Assembly (NCBI GenBank): GCA_934418055.1
Contig: CAKRWX010000008.1
Location: 1 to 24,669, forward strand
DNA: 24,669 nucleotides
Source of the DNA: an uncultured Lachnospiraceae bacterium
GTDB taxonomy: Bacteria; Bacillota; Clostridia; Lachnospirales; Lachnospiraceae
Direction of reading: 5' to 3'
The notes under the pieces are model-generated. The model was given only the letters and a program-made list of their open reading frames with translations. It searched no databases and had not been told where the DNA came from. Below, piece after piece: positions 6,836-15,163 of the stretch (position 1 is its first letter; each line of letters begins with the position of its first letter). The position numbers and the translations under genes were made by a program.

Positions 6836-7492
6836 CTATTCGTCTAACAGGTAGGCCCGCAACTCCCCGACGGTCGAGACGATGTGATCGGCAGCGGCAG
6901 CCTCCATCTCGGGGCGGTCGCCATAGCCATAAAGCACTCCTATGGCTTTCAGTCCCAACTCATGCGCCCCTAAGATATCAAACTTTCGGTCGCCAATCAT
7001 CAACACCCTGTCCAGCTGCGTGATGCCTTGCGTCAGCAACGCCTCGCGTATGACATCCGACTTGGTGTGGAGCCGTCCCTCGGCATCGCGTGCCATGACG
7101 CAATCGAAATGGCGGCGCAAGTCGAAGTGGTCCATCACGATGGCCGTCATATCCATCGGCTTGGATGTGGCGAGGGCCAAGCGATAGCCTGCCGCACGCA
7201 ATGCGTCGAGGCATTCGGGGATGCCTGGATAGACCTCGTTTTCGAAGACACCGATAGAGCGGTAACGCTCGCGATAGACACGCACGGCCTGCTCGGCCTG
7301 CTCGGGCGAGAAGCGATAGAACTGCTGAAACGAGTCCTCAAGCGGCGGACCGATGAAGGGGCGCAACACATTGAGGTCGCTCACTTCGATGCCGAAATGA
7401 CGCAGCGCATGCGCCGCACAGCGCATGATGCCCAGCCCGGAATCGGTCAGCGTTCCATCGAGGTCGAAGAATAGCCAATCGTAGGGTTTCAT
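6836..7492 (-). CDS. HAD-superfamily phosphatase (phosphoglycolate phosphatase-like)
   Basis: The 218-residue protein has all four HAD motifs: DLDGT with nucleophile Asp10 and Asp12, LATS at residues 107-110, Lys144 in the TKSDVI segment, and GDRKFD with Asp168 and Asp172. A helical cap lies between residues ~16 and 85 (FIGPPLEDSFQQFY), as in the Gph/PGP and beta-phosphoglucomutase subgroup. Such enzymes remove phosphate from small metabolites; the precise substrate is not evident, and phosphoglycolate, a nucleotide or a sugar phosphate are all possible. It lies 35 bp downstream of the Crp/Fnr-type regulator on the same strand, and ends at the shared terminator. Confidence 0.88.
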   Translation of the reverse strand: MKPYDWLFFDLDGTLTDSGLGIMRCAAHALRHFGIEVSDLNVLRPFIGPPLEDSFQQFYRFSPEQAEQAVRVYRERYRSIGVFENEVYPGIPECLDALRAAGYRLALATSKPMDMTAIVMDHFDLRRHFDCVMARDAEGRLHTKSDVIREALLTQGITQLDRVLMIGDRKFDILGAHELGLKAIGVLYGYGDRPEMEAAAADHIVSTVGELRAYLLDE

Positions 7493-7527
7493 CGTTGCCT
7501 TTACTTGTTATAATCAATAGTTTCCTT

Positions 7528-8100
7528 TTACAACGAAGCACGCACGCGGCTCAGCGTCTCCGGCGTCATCTGCAAGAATGAGGCGATGCAGGAGAGCGGC
7601 GCACGCTGGATAATCTGCGGCTGCTCCTTCAGCAGACGGGCGTAACGCTCGCCCGCCGACTCGAAACGGAGGCAATCGGCCTTGCGCTGCGACAAGATCA
7701 GGGAGTTCTCCAACAGGCCACGATAGAGCTGCTCGATCTCAAAGTTCTCGGAGCAAAGCTCCAGCAGCGGATCGTGGGGAATGCCATAGATGACCGTGGG
7801 CTCCAACGCCTCGACGATCAGGCTGGAGGGTTGCTGGCGCAAGAAGCTCTCGATGCAGATAAACACGCTATCCTCGCAAGCGAAATGCTCCGTCAATTCC
7901 TTCTTATTCTTAAAATAGAACTGGCGCACCATACCCTCATCAACGTAGCCCAACTCTCGGCAGGTCTCTCCCTCGTTTAGCCACACCTCCCCCTTCTTCA
8001 GCGCCTTGCGGACTAAGATGGCGGCCAACTCATCCAATGAGCGTTTGCTCAATGGATAAGTTTGCGCGGATATTTTTTGTGCGATTGTATTTGAATCCAT
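7528..8100 (-). CDS. Crp/Fnr-family transcriptional regulator
   Basis: The 190-residue protein has an N-terminal cyclic-nucleotide-binding-like barrel (KKGEVWLNEGETCRELGYVDEGMVRQFYF, then a segment SVFICIESFLRQQPS), a long dimer helix (LLENSLILSQRKADCLRFESAGERYARLL) and a C-terminal helix-turn-helix (APLSCIASFLQMTPETLSRV, about residues 167-186). This layout and length are typical of the small Crp/Fnr regulators of Bacteroidota. The PRAA/RXXS-type cAMP-binding signature is not seen, so cAMP binding is doubtful. Its targets are unknown. The HAD phosphatase lies downstream and may be co-transcribed. A TATTTTTG box about 30 bp upstream suggests its own promoter, separate from carB. Confidence 0.9.
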   Translation of the reverse strand: MDSNTIAQKISAQTYPLSKRSLDELAAILVRKALKKGEVWLNEGETCRELGYVDEGMVRQFYFKNKKELTEHFACEDSVFICIESFLRQQPSSLIVEALEPTVIYGIPHDPLLELCSENFEIEQLYRGLLENSLILSQRKADCLRFESAGERYARLLKEQPQIIQRAPLSCIASFLQMTPETLSRVRASL

Positions 8101-8127
8101 ACTATTGATTTCTTAATTAACAAGGCA

Positions 8128-8135
8128 CAAAAATA
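8128..8135 (-). promoter_or_regulatory. Candidate -7 box for the Crp/Fnr gene (TATTTTTG)
   Basis: Minus strand 8135 to 8128 reads TATTTTTG, matching TAnnTTTG, with the ATG about 27 nt downstream at 8100. The -33 region would overlap the 3' end of carB, and no TTTG is present there. Confidence 0.4.
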
Positions 8136-8150
8136 GGAAGAATTTCCGAG

Positions 8151-11100
8151 TTATGAAAACTCCTGCCAGCTCTTGATGTGAATGTCGTCGATGCTCAGCT
8201 TGCAGAACGCCGTGATGAAAGCGCTGGCCAACCGGGCGTTGGTGATAAGCGGGATATTGAGGTCGATGGCCGCACGGCGAATCTTGTAGCCATTGTCAAG
8301 CTCGCCCGCCGAGAGATCGCGAGGGATGTTCACCACCATGTCGATCTGCTTCTCATGCAGCATCTGGAGCGCTTGCGGTTGCCCCTCCTCGCTGGGCCAA
8401 TACACCAAGGTGCTGGGGATGTTGTTTTCCGCCAGGAAACGATGCGTGCCGCCCGTGGCATAAAGGTTGTAGCCCTTTGTCGCCAACAGCTTGGCCGCAT
8501 CGAGCATCGCCACCTTCTGCTTGGCCGTGCCCGTCGAGAGCAGGATGTTCTTCTCGGGAACCCGCTGGCCCACGGCCAGCATGCTGGTCAAGACCGCCTC
8601 AGAGACATCGTCGCCCAGGCAGCCCACCTCGCCTGTCGAGGCCATATCGACACCCAACACCGGGTCGGCCTTCTGCAAACGGTTGAACGAGAACTGCGAG
8701 GCCTTGATGCCCACATAATCCAGGTCGAACTCGTTCTTGTTGGGCTTCTCCACCTTCAGCCCCAGCATAATGCGGGTGGCCAGCTCGATAAAGTTGATCT
8801 TCAAAACCTTGCTGACGAAGGGGAAAGAGCGGCTGGCACGCAGGTTACACTCAATCACCTTGATCTCGTTGCCCTTGGCCAGATACTGGATGTTGAACGG
8901 ACCTGAGATGTTCAGTTCCTTGGCGATCTGCTTGCTGATGCGCTTGATGCGGCGCACGGTCTCCACATAGAGCTTCTGTGCGGGGAACTGAATCGTGGCA
9001 TCACCCGAGTGCACGCCTGCGAACTCGATATGCTCGCTGATGGCATACATGATGATCTCGCCATGATCGGCCACGGCATCCATTTCCACCTCCTTGGCAT
9101 GCTCGATGAACTGGCTGACCACCACGGGATGCTTCTGGCTGACGTTGGCCGCCAGCTTCAGGAAGCGCTCCAGCTCCTCTTGGTTGGAGCAGACATTCAT
9201 GGCCGCACCACTCAACACGTAGCTCGGGCGCACCAAGACGGGGAAGCCCACCTCGGCCACGAAACCGTTGATGTCGTCCATCGACGACAGCTCCTTCCAG
9301 CGAGGCTGGTCCACCCCGATGCGGTCGAGCATGGCGGAGAACTTCTCGCGATCTTCGGCGTTGTCGATGCTCTTGGCGGTCGTTCCGAGAATGTTGACGT
9401 GCTGCTCGTCGAGGCGCATCGCCAAGTTGTTGGGGATCTGTCCGCCCGTCGAGACAATCACGCCATGCGGAGCCTCCAGCTCGATGATGTCCATCACCCG
9501 CTCGAAAGTCAGCTCGTCGAAATAGAGGCGGTCGCACATGTCATAGTCGGTCGAGACAGTCTCGGGATTGTAGTTGATCATCACGGAGCGATAGCCCTCG
9601 CGGCGAATCGTGTTCAAGGCCTGCACGCCACACCAGTCGAACTCCACGGAGCTGCCGATGCGGTAGGCTCCCGATCCCAACACGACGATCGAGCGATGGT
9701 CGCCCGTGTAAGCCACGTCGTTCTCCGTGCCGCTATAGGTCAGGTAGAGGTAGTTGGTCTGTGCCGGATACTCAGCCGCCAAGGTGTCGATCTGCTTCAC
9801 CACTGGCAGGATGCCCTTCTCCTTACGGAACTGGCGCACCAGCATCGAGCCCTTCTCAGGCTCTTCATCCAAGCCGATGGCACGGGCGATTTGGAAGTCG
9901 GAGAAGCCCTGCTTCTTGGCCGTGCGGATCAGCTCGGGGTCGATGCGCCAGCGCTTGATGCCCTTCATGTCGTAGGCATGCAGCTCCTTGGAGGTCTGCA
10001 TGATGCCGTGAAGCTTCTGGAGGAACCAGCGGTCGATCTTGGTCAGTTCGTGAATCTGATCGACCGTGTAGCCCGCCCTGAACGCCTTCGAGATGACGAA
10101 GATGCGGCGGTCGGTCGGCTCATGCAATGCCTTGTCGATGTCGGCAATCACCAGCTCCTTGTTCTCTACGAAGCCATGCATGCCCTGCCCAATCATGCGC
10201 AAGCCCTTCTGCAGCGCCTCCTCGAAGGTGCGTCCGATAGCCATCACCTCGCCAACCGACTTCATGCTGGAGCCCAGCTCGCGCGCTACGCCATGAAACT
10301 TACCCAAGTCCCAGCGAGGGATCTTGCAGACCACATAGTCCAACGCCGGCTCAAAGAAGGCGCTGGTGGTCTTCGTCACGGAGTTCTTCAGGTCGAACAA
10401 GCCATAGCCCAAGCCCAGCTTGGCGGCCACGAAGGCCAACGGATAGCCTGTCGCCTTCGAGGCCAGGGCCGACGAGCGCGAAAGGCGGGCGTTCACCTCG
10501 ATCACACGATAGTCTTCGCTTTCGGGATCGTAGGCATACTGCACGTTGCACTCACCCACGATGCCGATGTGGCGGATGATGCGGATGGCCAGCTCGCGCA
10601 GCTTATGATAGTCGGTGTTGCTCAGTGTCTGCGAGGGGGCGATCACGATCGACTCGCCCGTGTGAATGCCCAACGGATCGAAGTTCTCCATGTTGCAGAC
10701 CGTGATGCAGTTGTCGAAGCGGTCGCGCACGACCTCATACTCCACCTCTTTCCAGCCCTTCAGGCTCTTCTCGACCAACACCTGCGGCGAGAACGAGAAG
10801 GCCTTCTCGACCAGTGTGTTCAGCTCCTGCTCGTTGTCGCAGAAACCCGATCCCAGGCCGCCCAAGGCATAGGCCGCACGCACAATCACGGGATAGCCCA
10901 GCTTGGCCGCCGCCTTGCGGGCATCGGCGGCATTCTCCACCGCCTCACTCTTGATGGTCTTCACGCCAATCTCGTCGAGCTTATGCACAAACAGCTCACG
11001 ATCCTCCGTGTCCATGATGGCCTGCACCGGCGTGCCCAGCACCCTGACATTATATTTCTGTAGCACGCCCGTCTGATAGAGAGCCACGCCGCAGTTCAAG

Positions 11101-11378
11101 GCCGTCTGTCCGCCGAAGGCCAACAGGATGCCATCGGGGCGCTCCTTCTCGATCACCTTCTCGACGAAGAAGGGGGTGACGGGAAGGAAATAGACCGCGT
11201 CGGCCACGCCCTCCGAGGTCTGCACGGTCGCGATGTTGGGGTTGATCAGGATGGTTTGGATGCCCTCCTCTTTGATGGCCTTCAGCGCCTGGCTGCCTGA
11301 ATAGTCGAACTCGCCCGCCTCGCCAATCTTCAAGGCGCCCGAGCCCAAGACCAATACTTTCTTTATATCTTCTTTCAT
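8151..11378 (-). CDS. carB: Carbamoyl-phosphate synthase large subunit
   Basis: The 1075-residue protein makes carbamoyl phosphate from ammonia, bicarbonate and two ATP for arginine and pyrimidine synthesis, working with CarA. Two homologous halves are visible: the first opens KKVLVLGSGALKIGEAGEFD and the second SIVVLGSGAYRIGSSVEFDW near residue 560. Each carries an ATP-grasp domain with the expected metal-binding segments (VIEVNARLSRSSALASKATG and VIECNLRASRSFPFVSKVL). An allosteric MGS-like domain (ATGGTHRFLAENNI) follows from about residue 940. Length is that of the family (~1070-1080). It starts 96 bp after carA on the same strand and ends before the Crp/Fnr gene. High GC with strong third-position bias makes very long antisense frames here, none of them real. 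Confidence 0.98.
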   Translation of the reverse strand: MKEDIKKVLVLGSGALKIGEAGEFDYSGSQALKAIKEEGIQTILINPNIATVQTSEGVADAVYFLPVTPFFVEKVIEKERPDGILLAFGGQTALNCGVALYQTGVLQKYNVRVLGTPVQAIMDTEDRELFVHKLDEIGVKTIKSEAVENAADARKAAAKLGYPVIVRAAYALGGLGSGFCDNEQELNTLVEKAFSFSPQVLVEKSLKGWKEVEYEVVRDRFDNCITVCNMENFDPLGIHTGESIVIAPSQTLSNTDYHKLRELAIRIIRHIGIVGECNVQYAYDPESEDYRVIEVNARLSRSSALASKATGYPLAFVAAKLGLGYGLFDLKNSVTKTTSAFFEPALDYVVCKIPRWDLGKFHGVARELGSSMKSVGEVMAIGRTFEEALQKGLRMIGQGMHGFVENKELVIADIDKALHEPTDRRIFVISKAFRAGYTVDQIHELTKIDRWFLQKLHGIMQTSKELHAYDMKGIKRWRIDPELIRTAKKQGFSDFQIARAIGLDEEPEKGSMLVRQFRKEKGILPVVKQIDTLAAEYPAQTNYLYLTYSGTENDVAYTGDHRSIVVLGSGAYRIGSSVEFDWCGVQALNTIRREGYRSVMINYNPETVSTDYDMCDRLYFDELTFERVMDIIELEAPHGVIVSTGGQIPNNLAMRLDEQHVNILGTTAKSIDNAEDREKFSAMLDRIGVDQPRWKELSSMDDINGFVAEVGFPVLVRPSYVLSGAAMNVCSNQEELERFLKLAANVSQKHPVVVSQFIEHAKEVEMDAVADHGEIIMYAISEHIEFAGVHSGDATIQFPAQKLYVETVRRIKRISKQIAKELNISGPFNIQYLAKGNEIKVIECNLRASRSFPFVSKVLKINFIELATRIMLGLKVEKPNKNEFDLDYVGIKASQFSFNRLQKADPVLGVDMASTGEVGCLGDDVSEAVLTSMLAVGQRVPEKNILLSTGTAKQKVAMLDAAKLLATKGYNLYATGGTHRFLAENNIPSTLVYWPSEEGQPQALQMLHEKQIDMVVNIPRDLSAGELDNGYKIRRAAIDLNIPLITNARLASAFITAFCKLSIDDIHIKSWQEFS

Positions 11379-11474
11379 TATTTCTTTCTTTTTCTTTTCT
11401 TGATAACACCTTTTTTTCCACTCACGCCTGCTCGGCCGTCTTCCGTGCGCGATGGCGACGGGGGAAGCAACGGT

Positions 11475-12620
11475 TTAAAGCAGCGCGGCGAACTTGTCGA
11501 ACATAAACTCCGTGTCCAGCGGACCGCTGCAAGCCTCCGGGTGGAACTGCGACGAGAAGAAAGGTTTCGTCTTGTGGCGAATGCCCTCGTTCGTGTCGTC
11601 GTTCATATTCACGAAAAGCGGCTCCCACTCCTCGCCCAGCGTGGCGGTATCTACGGCATAGCCATGGTTCTGGCTGGTGATGAAACACTTCTCGGTGCCA
11701 ACCATGCGCACCGGCTGGTTATGGCTGCGATGGCCATACTTCAACTTATAGATCGTGGCCCCTCCGGCCTTGGCCAGCAGCTGGTTGCCCATGCAGATGC
11801 CGCAGATGGGCTTATCGCCTTGCAAGGCCTTGCGGATGTTGTTGACGGCCGCCTCGCAGGTGTCGGGATCGCCCGGCCCGTTGCTCAAGAAAAGACCATC
11901 GAAGGGAATCGAGTTGAAATCATAGTCCCAAGGCACACGAACCACGAAGAGGTCGCGCCGCAGCAGGCAACGAATGATGTTGTGCTTCACGCCGCAATCC
12001 AGCAGCACCACCGCCTTTCGCCCGGCTTGGTTGAGCGCCGAAGCCCTCTCCCAGTCGAAGCCCTCGACAGTCTGCGTCAGGCTCTCGCCCTCGGGCGTGT
12101 AGCAGATGATCGCCTTGCAAGAGACCTTATCCACGTAGTTCACCTCGCCATAGGCTGCCTCGGCCGGCTCCTCGTCGATTCCATCCACCAGGATGCGCCC
12201 CATCATCACGCCATGCTCGCGCAGCTTCTTCGTCAGCGCACGGGTGTCGATGCCCGTCAGGCCCGGTATCCGCTCCTGCTTCAACCAGTCGCCCAGGCTG
12301 CACTGTGCGTTCCAGTGGCTATATTCCTCGCTGTAGTCGCTCACGATAATGGCCTCGGCGTGGATCCGCTCGCTCTCCATGAAAGTGGAAATGCCATTGG
12401 GGGCTATGTCGCGGGCAGGCACTCCATAGTTGCCCACCAGCGGATAGGTCAAGACCATCAGCTGACCCGCGTAAGAGGGGTCGGTCAAGCTCTCGGGATA
12501 GCCCGTCATGGCGGTGTTAAAAACAACCTCACCCGCGACAGGGCGCTCATAGCCAAAAGAGCGTCCCTCGAAGCGTGTGCCGTCATCAAGAATCAATGTC
12601 GCTTTCTTCAATGTTTGCAT
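11475..12620 (-). CDS. carA: Carbamoyl-phosphate synthase small (glutaminase) subunit
   Basis: The 381-residue subunit hydrolyses glutamine and channels ammonia to CarB. The CPSase small-chain domain covers residues 1-~140 (GYPESLTDPSYAGQLMVLTY, then the GIDTRALTKKLREHG motif). The class I amidotransferase domain follows, with nucleophile Cys276 in GICMGNQLL and His360/Glu362 in SSQFHPEA. GICMGNQ instead of GICLGHQ appears usual for this phylum. I chose the ATG at 12620, giving MQTLKKATLILDDG; the frame is open to 12662, but the added 14 residues are not family-like. It heads the carAB operon, with carB 96 bp downstream. Upstream lies a ~165-nt leader with a possible 21-codon peptide and a promoter close to that of gltS. 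Confidence 0.97.
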   Translation of the reverse strand: MQTLKKATLILDDGTRFEGRSFGYERPVAGEVVFNTAMTGYPESLTDPSYAGQLMVLTYPLVGNYGVPARDIAPNGISTFMESERIHAEAIIVSDYSEEYSHWNAQCSLGDWLKQERIPGLTGIDTRALTKKLREHGVMMGRILVDGIDEEPAEAAYGEVNYVDKVSCKAIICYTPEGESLTQTVEGFDWERASALNQAGRKAVVLLDCGVKHNIIRCLLRRDLFVVRVPWDYDFNSIPFDGLFLSNGPGDPDTCEAAVNNIRKALQGDKPICGICMGNQLLAKAGGATIYKLKYGHRSHNQPVRMVGTEKCFITSQNHGYAVDTATLGEEWEPLFVNMNDDTNEGIRHKTKPFFSSQFHPEACSGPLDTEFMFDKFAALL

Positions 12621-12705
12621 AACATCTATATAATATATGTATATGATTTTAAAACTAAACAATCTGTAATCTAAAAAAAGGGGGTGGATAGGAAAGGGGA
12701 AAAGG

Positions 12706-12771
12706 TTAGTGAAAGGCGAACGTCTTCGCGCGCCAGTGATTGCGCTTGGTGTGACTTAGTAGTGTACCCAT
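12706..12771 (-). CDS. Candidate 21-codon leader peptide in the carAB 5' UTR
   Basis: Within the leader an ATG at 12771 opens a 21-residue frame rich in basic residues (it contains HTKRNHWRAKTF) and closes with TAA at 12708-12706, 85 nt before carA. A small stem (gcgaa/ttcgc) lies near its 3' end. The frame includes two CGC arginine codons, which would suit control by arginine supply, but this is inference. There is no strong Shine-Dalgarno. Confidence 0.3.
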   Translation of the reverse strand: MGTLLSHTKRNHWRAKTFAFH

Positions 12772-12791
12772 CTATCCAATCAAATTTGCGG

Positions 12792-12825
12792 CAAAGATAA
12801 ATACATTTTTCAATCATGTGGCAAA
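12792..12825 (-). promoter_or_regulatory. Candidate carAB promoter
   Basis: On the minus strand TTTG (12825 to 12822) and TATCTTTG (12799 to 12792) are separated by 22 nt, near the Bacteroidota consensus spacing of 19-21. Transcription would start near 12785, leaving a ~165-nt leader before carA. Confidence 0.55.
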
Positions 12826-12829
12826 AAGG

Positions 12830-12861
12830 TTCGGTTTTCTCAAATAAATAATCTATATTTG
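12830..12861 (+). promoter_or_regulatory. Candidate gltS promoter
   Basis: TTCG at 12830-12833 (one mismatch to TTTG), 20 nt, then TATATTTG at 12854-12861. The start of transcription would be near 12868, about 36 nt before the chosen ATG at 12904. The -33 elements of this promoter and the carAB promoter lie only about 4 bp apart. Confidence 0.55.
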
Positions 12862-12903
12862 CGCAATACTAAGGTTAAACCAACAAAAGGAAATATTAAT
12901 ATC

Positions 12904-14253
12904 ATGATTGATCTAACACACTTCACGCCTTGGACGCTCTTCACAGATCTTGGCTTCATCTCACTCCTATTGCTAATAGGCAAAGTGATTCGCGTAAAAG
13001 TAAAATTCATCCAGCAGCTCTTCATACCGCCCAGCTTGATAGCCGGCCTCATCGGATTGGCCTTCGGCCCCAACGGGTTAGGCTGGATTCCCCTCTCGGG
13101 CGAGCTCGGCACCTATGCGGCCATCCTGATCGCCTTGGTGTTTGGAGCGCTGCCCCTCTCCTCGCCCGACGTGTCGATGAAGGAGATTGCCCACCGGGTC
13201 GGTCCGATGTGGGCCTACGCGCAAATAGGCATGTTGCTGCAGTGGGGAGCGATGGGGCTCTTCGGCCTCTTCGTCATCAAGCTGATTTGGCCCAGCCTTA
13301 ACGACGCCTTCGGCATCATGCTCTCCACCGGCTTCTATGGCGGCCACGGCACGGCGGCGGCCATCGGTGCAGCCTTCGAACGCCTCGGATGGGATGAGGC
13401 GCGCAGCCTGGGCATGACAACGGCCACGGCGGGCGTAGTGTTTGCCATCATAGGCGGCCTGCTCATGGTGAAGTGGGCAGCCAAGCATAAGCAAACGGCC
13501 TTCATCGCCGACTTCGACGACCTGCCCGAGGAGCTTCGCAGCGGCCTCTTGCCCGAGGATAAGCGCGACTCGATCGGACAGGCCACCACCTCCTCCATCT
13601 CGATCGACTCGCTCACCTTCCACATGGCGCTGGTCTGCGTGGTGGCCTTCTGCGGCTACCTGGTCAGCGAAGGCGTGAAGCAATACTATCCGCAACTGGA
13701 GCTGCCCGTCTTCAGCTGCGCCTTCGTGATCGGCCTCGCCCTCAAGAAGGGATGCGACCTGACGAAGGTCTCTCGCTACATCAACCCGCAAACCACGCAA
13801 CGCCTCAGCAGCGCCTTCACGGATATGCTCGTGGCCTGCGGCGTGGCCTCCATCAAGCTGGGAGTCATCGTGAAATATGCCGTTCCGCTGATCGTGCTGC
13901 TCCTCTGCGGCGCCCTGATCGTCTTCGCCATCACCTTCTATTTCGGAAGGCACCTTTGCCACAACTACTGGTTCGAGCGCACCATCTTCGCCTGGGGCTG
14001 GTGGACGGGCACGATGGCCATGGGCATCGCCCTGCTGCGCATTGTCGACCCGAAGCTGTATAGCAAGGCGATGGACGACTACGCCATGGCCTACCTGCCT
14101 ATCGCCCCGATCGAGATCTTGCTGATCACCTTCGTGCCGATCCTCTTCTTCAACGGCTATGGCCTATGGCTCTCGCTGGCCTGCATCGCCCTCTCCGGCC
14201 TGATCCTCCTGCTTGCTTGGCGCATGGGATGGTGGGTGAAGAAGAAGAAGTAA
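12904..14253 (+). CDS. gltS: Sodium/glutamate symporter (GltS family)
   Basis: The 449-residue inner-membrane carrier moves glutamate with sodium. About ten or more hydrophobic segments are visible, beginning with DLGFISLLLLIGKVIRVK. The family landmark GGHGTAAAIGAAFERLGWDE lies at about residues 143-162, in the first half, and is one of the glycine-rich re-entrant loops of GltS; a second-half region with FAWGWWTGTMAMGIALLRIVD forms the other. A polar segment (~residues 195-235, PEELRSGLLPEDKRDSIGQ) separates the halves. I chose the ATG at 12904, preceded by aaaagga; the frame is open to a TTG at 12859, but that codon lies inside the -7 promoter box. The SDR gene follows 30 bp downstream. It is divergent from carAB, the other glutamine/glutamate-linked unit. 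Confidence 0.92.
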   Translation: MIDLTHFTPWTLFTDLGFISLLLLIGKVIRVKVKFIQQLFIPPSLIAGLIGLAFGPNGLGWIPLSGELGTYAAILIALVFGALPLSSPDVSMKEIAHRVGPMWAYAQIGMLLQWGAMGLFGLFVIKLIWPSLNDAFGIMLSTGFYGGHGTAAAIGAAFERLGWDEARSLGMTTATAGVVFAIIGGLLMVKWAAKHKQTAFIADFDDLPEELRSGLLPEDKRDSIGQATTSSISIDSLTFHMALVCVVAFCGYLVSEGVKQYYPQLELPVFSCAFVIGLALKKGCDLTKVSRYINPQTTQRLSSAFTDMLVACGVASIKLGVIVKYAVPLIVLLLCGALIVFAITFYFGRHLCHNYWFERTIFAWGWWTGTMAMGIALLRIVDPKLYSKAMDDYAMAYLPIAPIEILLITFVPILFFNGYGLWLSLACIALSGLILLLAWRMGWWVKKKK

Positions 14254-14283
14254 CACCAGTCGGACTCACATTTTTTCCATCGT

Positions 14284-15024
14284 ATGAACGAAACAAACAA
14301 ACGGATCGTAATCGTTGGGGCTACCTCGGGCATAGGCTACGAGGTAGCCTCGCTCTATATAGAGAAGGGTTATCAAGTGGGCGTGGCCGGCCGACGCACG
14401 GAGCGGCTGGAGACTTTGCGGGCCAAGGCGCCGCGGCAAGTGTTCACGCAATATATCGACGTCACCAGCCAGGCGGCCCCCGAGCAGCTCATGGCGTTGA
14501 TCGAGCGGATGGGCGGCATGGACATCTTTCTGCTTTGCGCCGGCATCGGCCATCAGAACCGTTGCCTCACCGCCGAGATCGAGATGCGCACCCTCCAGAC
14601 CAACGTCGAGGGGTTCACACGGATGGTGCTCGCCGCCTACCACTATTTCTCAGGCCACGGAGGCGGCCACATCGCCGCCATAAGCTCCATCGCAGGCACC
14701 AAGGGCTTGGGCGTAGCTCCGGCCTACTCCGCGACGAAACGTTTTCAGAACACCTACCTCGACGCCTTGGCTCAGCTGAGCCGCATCGAGCGGCGCCCCA
14801 TCACCTTCACCGACATCCGCCCGGGCTTCGTAAAGACCGCCCTGCTCAACGACGGATTGCGCTATCCCATGTGTCTCTCGCCCCGATATGCCGCCCGCCT
14901 GATCGTGCGGTCCATCGACCGCCGCCAGCGCCGAGCCATCATCGACTGGCGCTACGCCCTGCTCGTCTTCTTCTGGCGGCTCCTTCCCGAATGGCTTTGG
15001 GAGCGGCTTCCCATCGCCAACTAA
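14284..15024 (+). CDS. Short-chain dehydrogenase/reductase (SDR family)
   Basis: The 246-residue protein is a classical-type SDR. The cofactor loop is VGATSGIG at residues 11-18, with RR at 37-38 favouring NADP(H). The structural motif CAGIG (residues 85-89) stands in place of NNAG, Asn107 is present, and the catalytic Ser134/135, Tyr148 and Lys152 (AYSATK) are all present. DIRPGFVKTAL follows, as in the family. The C-terminal ~35 residues (WRYALLVFFWRLLPEWLWERL) are hydrophobic and could lie on the membrane. The substrate is unknown. It begins 30 bp after gltS on the same strand and is probably co-transcribed. It is the last GC-rich gene before the composition changes. Confidence 0.9.
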   Translation: MNETNKRIVIVGATSGIGYEVASLYIEKGYQVGVAGRRTERLETLRAKAPRQVFTQYIDVTSQAAPEQLMALIERMGGMDIFLLCAGIGHQNRCLTAEIEMRTLQTNVEGFTRMVLAAYHYFSGHGGGHIAAISSIAGTKGLGVAPAYSATKRFQNTYLDALAQLSRIERRPITFTDIRPGFVKTALLNDGLRYPMCLSPRYAARLIVRSIDRRQRRAIIDWRYALLVFFWRLLPEWLWERLPIAN

Positions 15025-15029
15025 AGGCG

Positions 15030-15050
15030 GGGAAGCCCCCTTCCCTCTTT
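15030..15050 (+). terminator. Weak candidate terminator after the SDR gene
   Basis: gggaag (15030-15035) and cttccc (15040-15045) pair around a 4-nt loop and are followed by tcttt. The stem is only 6 bp and the T run is broken, so this is tentative. Its place, six bases after the stop, suits a terminator. Confidence 0.35.
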
Positions 15051-15163
15051 AACGTATAGCAAACATGAAAGCCCCCAGAGGCTTGCGCCGCCATTGCGTT
15101 GGAAATATTATAAATATATAGCCATAATGCAATTTTTTAAATGGTTTATCGTATATAGGATAT

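Noticed and set aside
9009..11063. 684-codon frame antisense to carB
   Set aside because: It is a shadow of the GC-biased codon use of carB. The translation is rich in His, Asp and Leu with no domain.
11400..12674. 424-codon frame antisense to carA
   Set aside because: It lies opposite the well-supported carA and its leader and has no family features.
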